This document shows, piece after piece, positions 9,246 through 18,588 of a stretch of DNA of 64,000 nt. The notes under the pieces were generated by a model. The model saw only the letters and a program-made list of their open reading frames with translations, did not search any database and was not told the DNA's origin. This DNA is from Acinetobacter oleivorans DR1 (GTDB lineage: Bacteria > Pseudomonadota > Gammaproteobacteria > Pseudomonadales > Moraxellaceae). The number at the start of each line of letters is the position of its first letter. Positions within the stretch are counted from its first letter, which is position 1. The stretch lies in the NCBI RefSeq assembly GCF_000196795.1, contig NC_014259.1:2542001-2606000 (forward strand). The letters run 5' to 3'. Both the position numbers and the translations under genes were made by a program.

Positions 9246-11048
9246 TTAAAATGCAAAAGCATCTTGATCAAGTTCCATGATCGATTCAGCGCCAGACTCA
9301 ATTGAAGCAGCATGGCTCTGTGTACGATGTAAAAGCTTTTGATAGAAAAACTTAGCTGTCGTTAACTTTGCTTTATAAAAAGCTTCTTCTTGTGTACCCG
9401 ATTCTAATTTTTCATGGGCAACTTGTGCCATTTGAGCCCACAAATAAGCGAACACGACATAACTAGAAAAATAAAGATAATCTACTGAAGCTGCCCCTAT
9501 TTCTTCAGGGTTGTGCTTGGCTTTCTCTGCAATCGTTTTAGTCAGTGACAGCCATTGTTGCTTAAGCTCAGCTAATTTTTCTAGATAAGGTTTCAGGGTT
9601 TCACTAGATTGTTGTTGACCAATAAATTGATCAATTAGATCGGTCATATTCTTTAGAAGTTTGCCTTCTGACTTTAGAACTTTACGTGCAAGTAGATCTA
9701 AAGACTGGATTTCGGTCGTTCCCTCATACAATGTTGAGATACGCGCATCACGTACAATTTGCTCCATACCATGCTCAACAATGAAGCCGTGGCCACCAAA
9801 TACTTGAACGCCATGCTTGGCAGACTCATTACCTGATTCTGTTAAAAAAGCTTTGGCAATTGGCGTTAAAAAAGCCAGTAATTCATCAGAGTGTTTTTGC
9901 TGTTCCTGATCATTTGAACTTTCTACAATATCAACATGCTGAGCTAAAAAGTAAGCCAGTGCACGACCACCTTCAGAAAAAGCTTTTTGCGTCATTAGCA
10001 TCGAGCGCACAGCGGGATGCACAATAATTGGATCGGCATTTTTTTCAGGATATTTAGGACCAGATAACGATCGCATGGCGAGTCGCTCTTTGGCATAACT
10101 TAATGCGCCTTGAAATGAAATTTCAGAAGCAGCAAGCCCTTGTACTGCTGTTCCAATACGTGCGGTATTCATGAAGGTAAACATACAATTGAGTCCGCGA
10201 TTTTCAGGACCAATCAAATAACCTTTTGCGCCATCAAAATTCAGTACACAGGTCGCATTGCCATGAATCCCCATTTTATGTTCAATCGCACTACAAACGA
10301 CTTTATTACGGTCCAGTACCTGACCGTCGTCACTCACATTAAATTTTGGAACAATAAATAAAGAAATACCTTTAGTCCCTGCGGGTGCCTGAGGCAGACG
10401 GGCTAAAACAATATGAATAATATTTTCAGAAAGATCGTGTTCACCTGCCGAGATAAAAATCTTTTCACCCGTAATTGAGTAACTACCGTCCGGATTGGGT
10501 TCTGCTTTCGTTCTAATTAACCCAAGGTCCGAACCCGCATGTGATTCGGTTAAACACATGGTTCCGGTCCAGACACCACTAATGAGCTTAGCCAAAAACT
10601 TCTGTTTTTGTTGCTCGGTGCCATGATGCTCAATGGTTCTCATTGCACCATGAGACAAGCCCGGATACATTGCCCATGCCCAATTAGAACCACATAACAT
10701 TTCAGAAACCGCAATCCGCAGCAATGTTGGTAAGCCTTGTCCGCCATATTCTGGATCGGCGGTTAAAGAGGTAAATCCAAGCTCAGCATATTTTTGGTAG
10801 GCTTCTTTAAAACCTTTCGGCGTTGTGACTACGCCTTGATTTAAATGACAGCCTTCCTGATCGCCATTTTGATTTATGGGCGCCAATTCATTTTCACAAA
10901 AATCTGCTGCTGCCTCTAAGTATTGATCAATTAATTCTCGATTTACGCTTTCCTGATATTTGCTTAAACCTTGATAATTCTGTTCTGTTTGAAGCATTTC
11001 ATGCAGTACAAATTGCATATCGCGTAATGGAGCTTTGTATAAAGGCAT
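9246..11048 (-). CDS. Long-form acyl-CoA dehydrogenase (600 aa, DmdC/FadE-like)
   Basis: 600 residues, about 200 longer than ordinary acyl-CoA dehydrogenases because of an extra C-terminal helical domain (from about residue 460). The start MPLYKAPLRDMQFVLHEML is typical of this subgroup. The FAD/substrate region includes CLTESHAGSDLGLIRTKA and the catalytic segment STLYEGTTEIQSLDLLARK near residue 440. GAAAGGA precedes the ATG. Relatives oxidise acyl-CoAs of medium or long chain, or 3-methylmercaptopropionyl-CoA. No partner gene here specifies the substrate, so I give no symbol. It is probably monocistronic. Confidence 0.88.
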   Translation of the reverse strand: MPLYKAPLRDMQFVLHEMLQTEQNYQGLSKYQESVNRELIDQYLEAAADFCENELAPINQNGDQEGCHLNQGVVTTPKGFKEAYQKYAELGFTSLTADPEYGGQGLPTLLRIAVSEMLCGSNWAWAMYPGLSHGAMRTIEHHGTEQQKQKFLAKLISGVWTGTMCLTESHAGSDLGLIRTKAEPNPDGSYSITGEKIFISAGEHDLSENIIHIVLARLPQAPAGTKGISLFIVPKFNVSDDGQVLDRNKVVCSAIEHKMGIHGNATCVLNFDGAKGYLIGPENRGLNCMFTFMNTARIGTAVQGLAASEISFQGALSYAKERLAMRSLSGPKYPEKNADPIIVHPAVRSMLMTQKAFSEGGRALAYFLAQHVDIVESSNDQEQQKHSDELLAFLTPIAKAFLTESGNESAKHGVQVFGGHGFIVEHGMEQIVRDARISTLYEGTTEIQSLDLLARKVLKSEGKLLKNMTDLIDQFIGQQQSSETLKPYLEKLAELKQQWLSLTKTIAEKAKHNPEEIGAASVDYLYFSSYVVFAYLWAQMAQVAHEKLESGTQEEAFYKAKLTTAKFFYQKLLHRTQSHAASIESGAESIMELDQDAFAF

Positions 11049-11368
11049 AGTTTTTTCCTTTCACCTCTCTGCCTGTGTTATGGGCAGATATCGTTTTTCC
11101 TTAAAATGGACTTTTATTGTTTCAATCTCATCAAAATATCAAAAAATTTCTTATAGCAAAATATATTTTCACTAATTTAATAAAATTATCATAACTTAAC
11201 CATAGGAATAAAATATAAATATATGTTTTAAATACATATATAAAATAAAAAGTTATTAGTCTCGTTTTAAATAGAATAAATTTATATTTTGTATTGCAAA
11301 ATTTTATTCCGTAAAAATTCAATTTATAGTATGGTGATTTAGATTGCTTAATTATCCAAGGACGATTC
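11049..11368. other. AT-rich divergent intergenic region
   Basis: 320 bases between the divergent acyl-CoA dehydrogenase and PaaI-like thioesterase genes. It is extremely AT-rich with runs of A and T. It ends in AAGGACGATTC before the ATG at 11369, a good ribosome-binding site. It must carry both promoters, but I see no distinctive operator. An open frame on the minus strand here is low-complexity and not believed. Confidence 0.6.
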
Positions 11369-11803
11369 ATGGAAAGCCCGAAATACACAGGTCTTGAGTT
11401 TTTAACCGCTTTAAAAAATGGTGAAGTTTCTCCATCACCTATGGCTCACACCATACCAATGGAACTCGTTGAAGTTTCCGAAGGTAAAGCAACTTATAAA
11501 GTTACCCCTCGCAAAGAACATAGAAATATTCAAGGCGGTGTACACGGCGGCTTTTGCGCCACAGCTTTAGATACAGCTACTGGCAGTGCAGCTCATACAT
11601 TGCTCGAACATGGCGTTGGCTATGGAACTATTGATTTAAATGTAAAAATGATCCGCCCTATGCAGATTGATACATCTTACTATGCGACAGCCGAGTTGAT
11701 TAATGCGGGCCGTAATATTATTAGTACCGAAGGAAAAATCGTAGATGAGAACGGCAAAGTGTATGCTTTTGCTTCGGCAACTTTAATGATTATTCGCAAA
11801 TAA
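11369..11803 (+). CDS. PaaI-family hotdog thioesterase
   Basis: 144 residues, a single hotdog domain. The segment RNIQGGVHGGFCATALDTAT is the PaaI/YbdB-type motif, with the His-Gly-Gly loop at the start of the central helix and the aspartate/threonine that help activate water. A later strand reads TIDLNVKMIRPM. It presumably hydrolyses an aromatic or short acyl-CoA and frees CoA. AAGGA precedes the ATG at suitable distance. It stands alone on the plus strand and is followed directly by a terminator. Confidence 0.85.
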   Translation: MESPKYTGLEFLTALKNGEVSPSPMAHTIPMELVEVSEGKATYKVTPRKEHRNIQGGVHGGFCATALDTATGSAAHTLLEHGVGYGTIDLNVKMIRPMQIDTSYYATAELINAGRNIISTEGKIVDENGKVYAFASATLMIIRK

Positions 11804-11813
11804 TAAAATATTG

Positions 11814-11838
11814 AAGCTCCTGTTTATGGAGCTTTTTC
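11814..11838. terminator. Terminator between convergent thioesterase and MFS genes
   Basis: AAGCTCC (11814-11820), seven-base loop, GGAGCTTTTTC (11828-11838). It overlaps the last codons of the convergent transporter gene. The T-tract serves the plus-strand thioesterase transcript. Confidence 0.8.
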
Positions 11839-13041
11839 TTGCTTTGCAATTTTGTTCATTTCATAAAAATCTAAGCGATCAATCATAAAACTTAATATTG
11901 CCATCGCTAAACCTAAAGCAGCACAGGCTTCCCATCCCCAATGTTTCCATGCATACACCGCAATAAAAGAACCCAAAGCGGCTCCACCAAAATATAAGGT
12001 CATATAAATTGAGTTAATACGCGAACGAGCCTCGGCCGAAATTCGATAGACCAGATTTTGATTAAGTACATGAAATGCCGACAAACCGAAATAAGCCATA
12101 ACCACTCCAACAGCGTAGGCAACCAGAGACTGCTGTGCAAAAAATAGTGGTATCCATGCACTTATTAATAAGCCCATACAAATCACTGCAATTTTATTCT
12201 CAAGGCCTGCTGCAATTTGCTTACCTGCCCAAGGGGTCGCAAACACACCTGCCAGTCCAACAATTCCAAATAAACCAATCTGGAAATCGTTAAAGTGATA
12301 AGGCTCATTCGCCAAAATAAAAGTCATGGTGGTAAAAATGAGAGCCAGAATACCAAAGCCAATTCCCCCTGCCAAACCACGGCGTAGTAAATGAGGCTGA
12401 TGAGCTGCTAATGAAAATAATGAACCATAGATTTGTAGAATATTGAGTTGGTGAGACTTACGTGCAACAGGTAACTTTACCCACATTACCCAAGCAAACA
12501 CCAAAATGACAATTCCACTAATTAAATAAACCGCATGCCAAGACCAAACTGTAGAAAGTAAGCCTGCAATCGAACGCGCCAATAATATTCCCAAAAACAA
12601 ACCACTCATGAGAGTGCCTACAACTTGAGGGCTTTTTTTCGGGCTAGCTAGACCTGCGGCGAAAGGAACTAAAACTTGAGTTGCAATTGAAAAGAATGTG
12701 GCTAAAAAGGTAAAGCCATATAAAGCTGGTAAGGTTTGACTTAAGGATAACCCTACTTGAGCAAGGCCGGTACAACACATGAGCAAGCAAATATAACTGC
12801 GCTTTTCAAAAAAGTCGCCTAGGGGAACTAATATAAAAAGACCAACTGCATATGACAGTTGGCTAATCACAATAGTTAAAGCGACTTGATCGGCATTAAC
12901 TTTTAATGCTTCTGCAATTGAATAGATTAAGGGCTGGTTATAATAGTTTGAACCCGCACAAATTCCACATGTCATTGCCATGATAAAAATAAAGCTTTTT
13001 GACAGTATATTTTCTGCATTGGGCTCAACTATTTTTTCCAT
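11824..13041 (-). CDS. MFS transporter, YnfM-like
   Basis: 405 residues with about 12 hydrophobic segments. The motif-A loop reads VPLGDFFEKRSYI and the C-terminal part FGGAALGSFIAVYAWKHWGWEA. It looks like a YnfM-type drug/metabolite efflux carrier of the inner membrane. It is the last gene on the dca minus-strand side, 18 bases after the porin gene. A clear relative lies at 23978-25162, just beyond the other end of the dca locus. That flanking suggests export of an intermediate or import of a substrate, but this is inference. The ribosome-binding site (AGGG) is distant. Confidence 0.82.
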   Translation of the reverse strand: MEKIVEPNAENILSKSFIFIMAMTCGICAGSNYYNQPLIYSIAEALKVNADQVALTIVISQLSYAVGLFILVPLGDFFEKRSYICLLMCCTGLAQVGLSLSQTLPALYGFTFLATFFSIATQVLVPFAAGLASPKKSPQVVGTLMSGLFLGILLARSIAGLLSTVWSWHAVYLISGIVILVFAWVMWVKLPVARKSHQLNILQIYGSLFSLAAHQPHLLRRGLAGGIGFGILALIFTTMTFILANEPYHFNDFQIGLFGIVGLAGVFATPWAGKQIAAGLENKIAVICMGLLISAWIPLFFAQQSLVAYAVGVVMAYFGLSAFHVLNQNLVYRISAEARSRINSIYMTLYFGGAALGSFIAVYAWKHWGWEACAALGLAMAILSFMIDRLDFYEMNKIAKQEKAP

Positions 13042-13059
13042 TTTTAACTACGCCCTATT

Positions 13060-14376
13060 TTAAAATTTATACATCGATACAAAGTTTACGCGTGATACAT
13101 CAGCGGTTCTGCCATCAAACACTTCTCGTTTGCCTTGATGATATTCCATACCAATATCCATTTGCTCAATCGGTGAATAAAAGACGTTAGCTGCGTAGTC
13201 CGTTAGACGTTTGTTGGCATCTGGGTTGAGTTTGGCATAAGCAGTGTCGTCATCATAATCAAACATCGAAGCCGATAAGTTTGCACGCCATTGCTCATTG
13301 AATTTATATGAATAACCAATATTGATGCTATTCAACTTATTCATAACCAAATCTGTTTTATCTTCATTTAAAGAAAAATCACCCGCGGCATTTAAATTTG
13401 TTGAATTTGCCAAACCACTTTGGGTGGTATACGGCATAAATTTTTGATCGCCGACAATATATTGATAATTTGCTTGTACCGACTGCTGAGGTGTTAATTG
13501 ATATTTTAAGCCGCCTCCAGCACCCCAGCTTACTTTCTTAACCGTGGCAGTTGCGACATCTGCGGATTTTTCATTAATAAAACCTTGAGCAAGTGCCGTT
13601 AAAGGCCCTTGTTTAAAGCTATAGCGACCCGTTAAAGTTGGAAATGCCGAGACTCTCGAACCTGTATATTCCAAGGCTACTTTTAAATCATTATTGGCAT
13701 CAATTTTCCAGTCATAGCGAATTTGAGGAGTACGCGTATACGAGGTTCCCACAAATTGCGTGTAATCGACAGCTTCGGTACGGGTTTCCATGTTAGACAT
13801 GAGTGACCATGTTTGACCAAAGGTCCAGTCTTTATAAGTGAAAAAAGCATGACGGATACGGAATTTACCATCGCCAGTTCCCATGTTAGAGCTATCAAAG
13901 AAATCGGCTTCAATATTTCCCGTCACAGCTTTATTTGGGCTATTAAAATAAACACCCAATCGGCTTGCATTAATCATGGCATCGGAACGTGCATGATTTG
14001 AACGTTTTTCAGTTTCAAAAGGTGTTCGGTACAGGCTACTGGTCGTTCTACCACCCGAATCTGGTGAAGATTTAAAATCGACCGCCGCATCAATACGAGC
14101 AATACCGTAAACCTTCACGTTATCCGTCCAAGTGACCCACGAAGGAGCAACGGGCTTTTCTGTTACAGTCGCTTTAGTTTTTTCAATGTTCTCTTCGATC
14201 TTTACCTGTTTGACCTGTAAATTATTTTGAGTTTGTTTCTGAGCAGCAAGTTCTGCTTTTAATTTTTGCAGCTCGGTTTCTAGCAAATTGATTCTTTGTT
14301 CTGTCGTATCTGAAGAATTTGCAAAAATAGTCCCTGAAGCCGCAGCGCAAGCTGCAGCTAAAATTAATTTTTTCAT
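13060..14376 (-). CDS. dcaP: DcaP-type trimeric outer-membrane porin
   Basis: 438 residues. A signal peptide (MKKLILAAACAAASGTIFA, cleavage near residue 19) is followed by a short heptad region rich in Leu, Glu, Lys and Gln (about 27-65), the N-terminal coiled coil of DcaP proteins. Then come alternating beta strands ending in the terminal phenylalanine (VNFVSMYKF) typical of beta-barrel porins. DcaP-like channels of Acinetobacter are known to pass dicarboxylates and some beta-lactamase inhibitors. Its place downstream of the CoA-transferase and transporter genes supports outer-membrane uptake of dicarboxylic acids. AAGGATTAAAAG precedes the ATG. Confidence 0.9.
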   Translation of the reverse strand: MKKLILAAACAAASGTIFANSSDTTEQRINLLETELQKLKAELAAQKQTQNNLQVKQVKIEENIEKTKATVTEKPVAPSWVTWTDNVKVYGIARIDAAVDFKSSPDSGGRTTSSLYRTPFETEKRSNHARSDAMINASRLGVYFNSPNKAVTGNIEADFFDSSNMGTGDGKFRIRHAFFTYKDWTFGQTWSLMSNMETRTEAVDYTQFVGTSYTRTPQIRYDWKIDANNDLKVALEYTGSRVSAFPTLTGRYSFKQGPLTALAQGFINEKSADVATATVKKVSWGAGGGLKYQLTPQQSVQANYQYIVGDQKFMPYTTQSGLANSTNLNAAGDFSLNEDKTDLVMNKLNSINIGYSYKFNEQWRANLSASMFDYDDDTAYAKLNPDANKRLTDYAANVFYSPIEQMDIGMEYHQGKREVFDGRTADVSRVNFVSMYKF

Positions 14377-14412
14377 CTTTTAATCCTTAAAGAAGCGTTT
14401 TTCCGTGTGTAT

Positions 14413-15066
14413 TTAGGCTACACGTGCATCAATTAGTTCACAGTCAGTGACCGCTTGTAATTCATCAAAACTAAGACCTTCCACCATTTCTGTGACGTAA
14501 GCTTTTTGGTCTTTGAGTTCAATAATGCATAAATCGGTATAAATACGGTTTACACACTGCTCACCCGTCATTGGATAGCTCAGTTCTTTTACAATTTTGG
14601 GCACACCTTTTTTAGTGACATGCTCCATATAGACATAAATCGTTTTTGCACCGACTGCCAAATCCATAGCACCGCCAACTGCCGGCACATCATCTGCTTT
14701 ACCAGTGTGCCAGTTTGCTAAGTCTCCATTTACCGCAACTTGGAATGCCCCAATTACGCAAATGTCCAGATGGCCGCCACGCATAATGTCAAATGAGTCA
14801 CCATGATGCATAAAACATCCACCATCTAATAAAGTGACAAGTTCTTTTCCAGCATTGACTAAGTCTTCATCTTCCTCACCCGGTTGTGGTGGAGGCCCAA
14901 AAGCCAAGACACCATTTTCCGAATGTAAAAAGATTTCTTTGTCTTTTGGCAAAAATTTAGCAACGTTGGTCGGTAAGCCAATGCCTAGATTGACATAGGA
15001 ACCTTCCGGAATGTCATTGGCGATGAGTTTGGCAATATCTTCACGAGAACGCTTTTGAACTGACAT
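14413..15066 (-). CDS. dcaJ: 3-oxoacid (dicarboxylate) CoA-transferase, beta subunit
   Basis: 217 residues from ATG 15066, chosen because GGAGATATCTA lies just upstream and the ATG overlaps the stop of the alpha-subunit gene (TAATG). The motif HSENGVLAFG holds the catalytic glutamate (residue 50) that forms the CoA thioester. With the alpha subunit it would transfer CoA from succinyl-CoA to adipate or a similar acid. The gene lies between the transporter/dehydrogenase genes and the porin gene, matching the dca arrangement I recall from Acinetobacter ADP1. PcaJ/CatJ (3-oxoadipate) are close relatives, so the family is certain and the substrate is inferred from context. Confidence 0.85.
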   Translation of the reverse strand: MSVQKRSREDIAKLIANDIPEGSYVNLGIGLPTNVAKFLPKDKEIFLHSENGVLAFGPPPQPGEEDEDLVNAGKELVTLLDGGCFMHHGDSFDIMRGGHLDICVIGAFQVAVNGDLANWHTGKADDVPAVGGAMDLAVGAKTIYVYMEHVTKKGVPKIVKELSYPMTGEQCVNRIYTDLCIIELKDQKAYVTEMVEGLSFDELQAVTDCELIDARVA

Positions 15067-15734
15067 TAGATATCTCCTACTTTTACAACGTGCTGAACAA
15101 AAATTCCCGGTGTAATAATGCACTCTGGGTCAAGCTGTCCTAGCTCAACTGTGTCATTCACTTGAACAATCGTGCTCTTAGCGGCTTTTGCCATGATTGG
15201 GCCAAAATTACGGGCTGCTTTACGGTAAGTTAAATTGCCCCAGCGATCAGCTTTATCGGCATAAATCAATGCAAAATCAGCTTCAAGTGGATATTCAAGC
15301 ACATAGTTTTTACCGTTAATGGTTCGGGTCTCTTTACCCTCGGCAACTTTGGTGCCATAACCAGTCGGAGTAAAAATAGCACCGAGACCCGCACCTGCAG
15401 CCTGAATACGACATGCCAAATTACCTTGCGGAACCAGTTCTAACTCGATTTTTCCAGCTCGATATAAGTCTTGAAAAACGGTTGACCCAGCAGATTTCGG
15501 AAATGAACAAATCATTTTTTTAACGCAACCGGCAATAATCAGATTTGTTAAACCACGATCACCCGAAGCCGCATTGTTATTTACAATGGTGAGTTCTTTT
15601 TTTCCTAAATCGATTAAGGCTTCAATTAATTCAGCAGGTTGCCCTGTCACACCGAACCCACCTGTCATGATGGTTGCTCCATCAGGAATAGCTTTTAAAA
15701 TCGGTTCAATGTCACTGGTGATTTTATTTATCAT
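15066..15734 (-). CDS. dcaI: 3-oxoacid (dicarboxylate) CoA-transferase, alpha subunit
   Basis: 222 residues. The N-terminal glycine-rich segment MTGGFGVTGQPAELIEAL (about residues 21-38) is the CoA-binding motif of family I CoA-transferase alpha subunits. Later segments such as ADKADRWGNLTYRKAARNF fit the same family. It forms a heteromer with the beta subunit encoded directly downstream; the genes share one base. It activates the dicarboxylate substrate in the cytoplasm before beta-oxidation. The substrate assignment is by dca context. Confidence 0.85.
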   Translation of the reverse strand: MINKITSDIEPILKAIPDGATIMTGGFGVTGQPAELIEALIDLGKKELTIVNNNAASGDRGLTNLIIAGCVKKMICSFPKSAGSTVFQDLYRAGKIELELVPQGNLACRIQAAGAGLGAIFTPTGYGTKVAEGKETRTINGKNYVLEYPLEADFALIYADKADRWGNLTYRKAARNFGPIMAKAAKSTIVQVNDTVELGQLDPECIITPGIFVQHVVKVGDI

Positions 15735-15781
15735 CTCACTTGTCCCTTTTCATCCTTAATTTAAGGTGACAGATTGATCTG

Positions 15782-17065
15782 TCACTCTGCCTTTTGCGGG
15801 TTAAATAGTCGGTCTTTAATAAATAACAATGGAATTACCCCGCAGATAAAATAAGCCGCAGCCATCACCAAAAGCCCTAAGCCAATAGAACCGTTCTGCG
15901 ATAGAAAACCAATTGTTAATGGAGAGAAAATAGAAAGTACTTTGCCAATGTTATACGCACCACCCACTGCCGAACCTCGAATTGAAGTCGGGAAACTTTC
16001 TGTCATATAGGTAGCATTAATTGCGTATGGAATACCGTAAAGGAAACCGAAGAACAGCATCATCCATAAAATATTGGTTGGTGTATTTAAATAGACAATA
16101 ACCGGAATAAATAAAGCTGTACCAATGGTTCCGAAAGCGAATACAGCGCGGCGCCCTAATTTGTCGGCAACGATCCCTGCAATTACTTTGGCAAACATCA
16201 TAATTAGGAAAGTACCGACCATATACATGGCCATTTCTTTAAATTTGATGCCAAGATCAGACTCTAAATAAGCCGGTAACCAGTTACTTACACCGTAATA
16301 ACCAAACTGCAATGCACCTGTACTAATAATCCAAAGAACAAACATGGTGCCGTGTTTCTTATCTCTTAAAATTTCAAGATATGGGTTTTGACGTTTTTTA
16401 GGTTGGTTACTTTGAGCGACTTCTAACGCTTTTAATTGACGTGCTTTTTTCCAAGACTCAGGTTCAGGTACACAAAAGTGCATTAAAATTGACAACACCA
16501 CAGGCGTAATCGCAATCCAGTATAGGAAACGCCAGCCGTGTTCAGGAATAATATGTCCTGCTAATAAGGTCGCTAGCAAGGAACCTAAGGTATAACCCGT
16601 CATAAGGGTAGCCAAAACAGTCGAGCGATGTTTGGTTGGCACCATTTCTGACATTAAAATATTACAAGCAATATAGAGCGCACCTAAACCCATCGCTCCA
16701 AAAGTTCTTAAAACTGCAAATTGCATATAAGAATCAGTAAAACCCAGTGCGCTGGTTAAAACTGAAGAATAAGCAATAAAGAACACGATAATGCGGACCC
16801 GCCCAAAACGGTCACAAGCCCAACCACCAATCAAGCCACCAATTGCTGAACCTAAAAGTGTTAAACTGCCTAATGTTCCGGCTTGTACACCCGTTAAATG
16901 AAATTCTGTTTTAAGACTGGTCAGGCTTAATGCCAAAAAACCTAAGTCTGCCCCATCACACAACAATGTTAAAAAAGCGAATATAAATGCGGTAATCCAA
17001 ATCTTTTTTGGTGTCTGGATAGCTTCACTGCTAGCCGTATTTTGTGCAACTGTTTCTGTTGTCAT
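15782..17065 (-). CDS. dcaK: Aromatic acid:H+ symporter-type MFS transporter (dicarboxylate uptake)
   Basis: 427 residues from ATG 17065, which has GAGG at eight bases; the frame could extend to 17107 without a better site. The first helix carries the DGAD motif typical of the AAHS family (PcaK, BenK). GGWACDRFGRVR is the conserved loop 2-3 motif and about 12 membrane helices follow. It lies 57 bases downstream of dcaA on the same strand. Proposed role: proton-coupled uptake of adipate-like acids across the inner membrane. A close paralogue occurs at 31092-32342. Confidence 0.88.
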   Translation of the reverse strand: MTTETVAQNTASSEAIQTPKKIWITAFIFAFLTLLCDGADLGFLALSLTSLKTEFHLTGVQAGTLGSLTLLGSAIGGLIGGWACDRFGRVRIIVFFIAYSSVLTSALGFTDSYMQFAVLRTFGAMGLGALYIACNILMSEMVPTKHRSTVLATLMTGYTLGSLLATLLAGHIIPEHGWRFLYWIAITPVVLSILMHFCVPEPESWKKARQLKALEVAQSNQPKKRQNPYLEILRDKKHGTMFVLWIISTGALQFGYYGVSNWLPAYLESDLGIKFKEMAMYMVGTFLIMMFAKVIAGIVADKLGRRAVFAFGTIGTALFIPVIVYLNTPTNILWMMLFFGFLYGIPYAINATYMTESFPTSIRGSAVGGAYNIGKVLSIFSPLTIGFLSQNGSIGLGLLVMAAAYFICGVIPLLFIKDRLFNPQKAE

Positions 17066-17122
17066 GTCCATATCCTCAGAAGGAACATGAGGCATCCAAT
17101 GCCTCATGGCATTTGTTTTTTA

Positions 17123-18277
17123 TTAGGTAGTAGCTTCCCTAATCATGTTTTTGGCAATAATAATTTGTTGAACTTGTGTGGTTCCTTCATATAAACGGAA
17201 CAAACGCACATCGCGATAAAAACGCTCAATGGCATATTCACTGATATAGCCTGCGCCACCATGAATCTGTACACAGCGGTCAGCAACGCGGCCACACATT
17301 TCAGTTGCAAACATTTTTGCGCAAGACGCTTCTGTACTAATGTTTTCGCCATTATCACGGCGGCGAGCTGCATCTAAAACCATACATTTAGCTGCATAAA
17401 TCTCGGCCTTTGAGTCAGCAAGCATCGCTTGAATCAACTGGAAGTTTGCAATAGGCTGACCAAATTGTTTACGCTCAATCGCATAGTGCAATGCGTCGTT
17501 TAACATGCGTTCGGCAACACCCACACTATAGGCACCAATGTGCAAACGCCCTTTATCAAGCACTTTCATGGCCGTTTTAAAACCAACACCTTCTACCCCA
17601 CCAATGAGTGCAGAAGCAGGTACACGGCAATTTTCAAAAATCACATCACAGGTGTGCGAACCCTTTTGCCCCATTTTTTGGTCAATTTTGCCTAACGTAA
17701 TGCCTGGTGTATTGGCCTCAACTAAAAAAGCTGAGATGCCACCAGAGCCTTTAATTTCAGGATTTGTTCGGGCCATTACGGTAAAAGTTGCAGCATGAGG
17801 TGCATTGGTAATAAAACGCTTGGTGCCGTTTAATACATAAAAATCGCCGTCTTTTACTGCACTGGTTTTTAAAGAGGCAGCGTCAGAGCCAGATTCAGGC
17901 TCGGTTAAACAAAATGAACCAATAATTTCGCCACTTGCGTAACGCGGTAAATATTTTTGCTTTTGCTCTTCTGTGCCATCAATCAAAATTGCACTTGAGC
18001 CAATACCGTTATTAGTACCAATTAAAGAGCGAAAAGCTGGTGAAGTTTGCCCAAGTTCAAATGCAACTCTGACTTCTTCTTCCATGGTGATGCCTAGGCC
18101 ACCATATTCTTCGGGAATTGTGAGGCCAAACAAACCAAGCTCACGCATTTGCTGCACAATGTCATCTGGAATTTTGTCTTTCTCTACCACTTCGTTTTCA
18201 CGAGGGATCAATTCATTTTTTACAAAATCTCGAATTGTTGAAAGTAACTGCTCCAACATCCCTTCATCACGGATCAT
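17123..18277 (-). CDS. dcaA: Acyl-CoA dehydrogenase of dicarboxylate beta-oxidation
   Basis: 384 residues, standard length. It contains the FAD-binding segment FCLTEPESGSDAASLKTSA, the CoA-facing DKGRLHIGA segment, and the catalytic glutamate at 364 in RLYEGTTQVQ. It would oxidise adipyl-CoA-type thioesters to the 2,3-enoyl-CoA with an electron-transfer flavoprotein as acceptor. GGGAGATCACAG precedes the ATG. It heads the minus-strand operon that continues with transporter, CoA-transferase and porin genes. The C-terminal half is almost identical to a second dehydrogenase at 29879-31030. Confidence 0.9.
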   Translation of the reverse strand: MIRDEGMLEQLLSTIRDFVKNELIPRENEVVEKDKIPDDIVQQMRELGLFGLTIPEEYGGLGITMEEEVRVAFELGQTSPAFRSLIGTNNGIGSSAILIDGTEEQKQKYLPRYASGEIIGSFCLTEPESGSDAASLKTSAVKDGDFYVLNGTKRFITNAPHAATFTVMARTNPEIKGSGGISAFLVEANTPGITLGKIDQKMGQKGSHTCDVIFENCRVPASALIGGVEGVGFKTAMKVLDKGRLHIGAYSVGVAERMLNDALHYAIERKQFGQPIANFQLIQAMLADSKAEIYAAKCMVLDAARRRDNGENISTEASCAKMFATEMCGRVADRCVQIHGGAGYISEYAIERFYRDVRLFRLYEGTTQVQQIIIAKNMIREATT

Positions 18278-18588
18278 CTGTGATCTCCCTTTTTATGTAT
18301 TTCCATCGTACCCATCAGCCATCTCCAGCTTGTCTGGATACCATGTTTTAAATCTTGTTTACTGCGGATGTGTTTCATAGTACGAGAACGAAAATACAAA
18401 TTTCAAGCTTTTTTGAAAATTAATTTCGTTAAACGAAATTTAAAAATACACCATTACGTAATATCAAACACTTAGCTTATTTAATAAATCATAATTGCTC
18501 TAATGGGCTAAATAAGACTTGAAATAAATTCCAAAATAAGCATCATAAAAGGAATATAGTTTTGATGTGCGAAACAAGGAATTCAAAA
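18278..18588. promoter_or_regulatory. Divergent dcaA/dcaE control region with perfect dyad
   Basis: About 310 bases between divergent operons. At 18422-18440 lies a perfect 19-bp palindrome, AATTTCGTT-A-AACGAAATT. A weaker TTTCAA/TTGAAA dyad lies at 18401-18418 and a lone ACGAAA at 18388. The half-site TTTCG resembles the sites at the two iclR genes further on. This is the best candidate for the binding site of the dca IclR regulator. Confidence 0.65.

Noticed and set aside
11131..11388. Minus-strand open frame of 85 codons in the AT-rich spacer
   Set aside because: Composition is almost only Phe, Ile, Lys, Tyr and Asn, as expected for untranslated AT-rich DNA, and it overlaps the start of the thioesterase gene.
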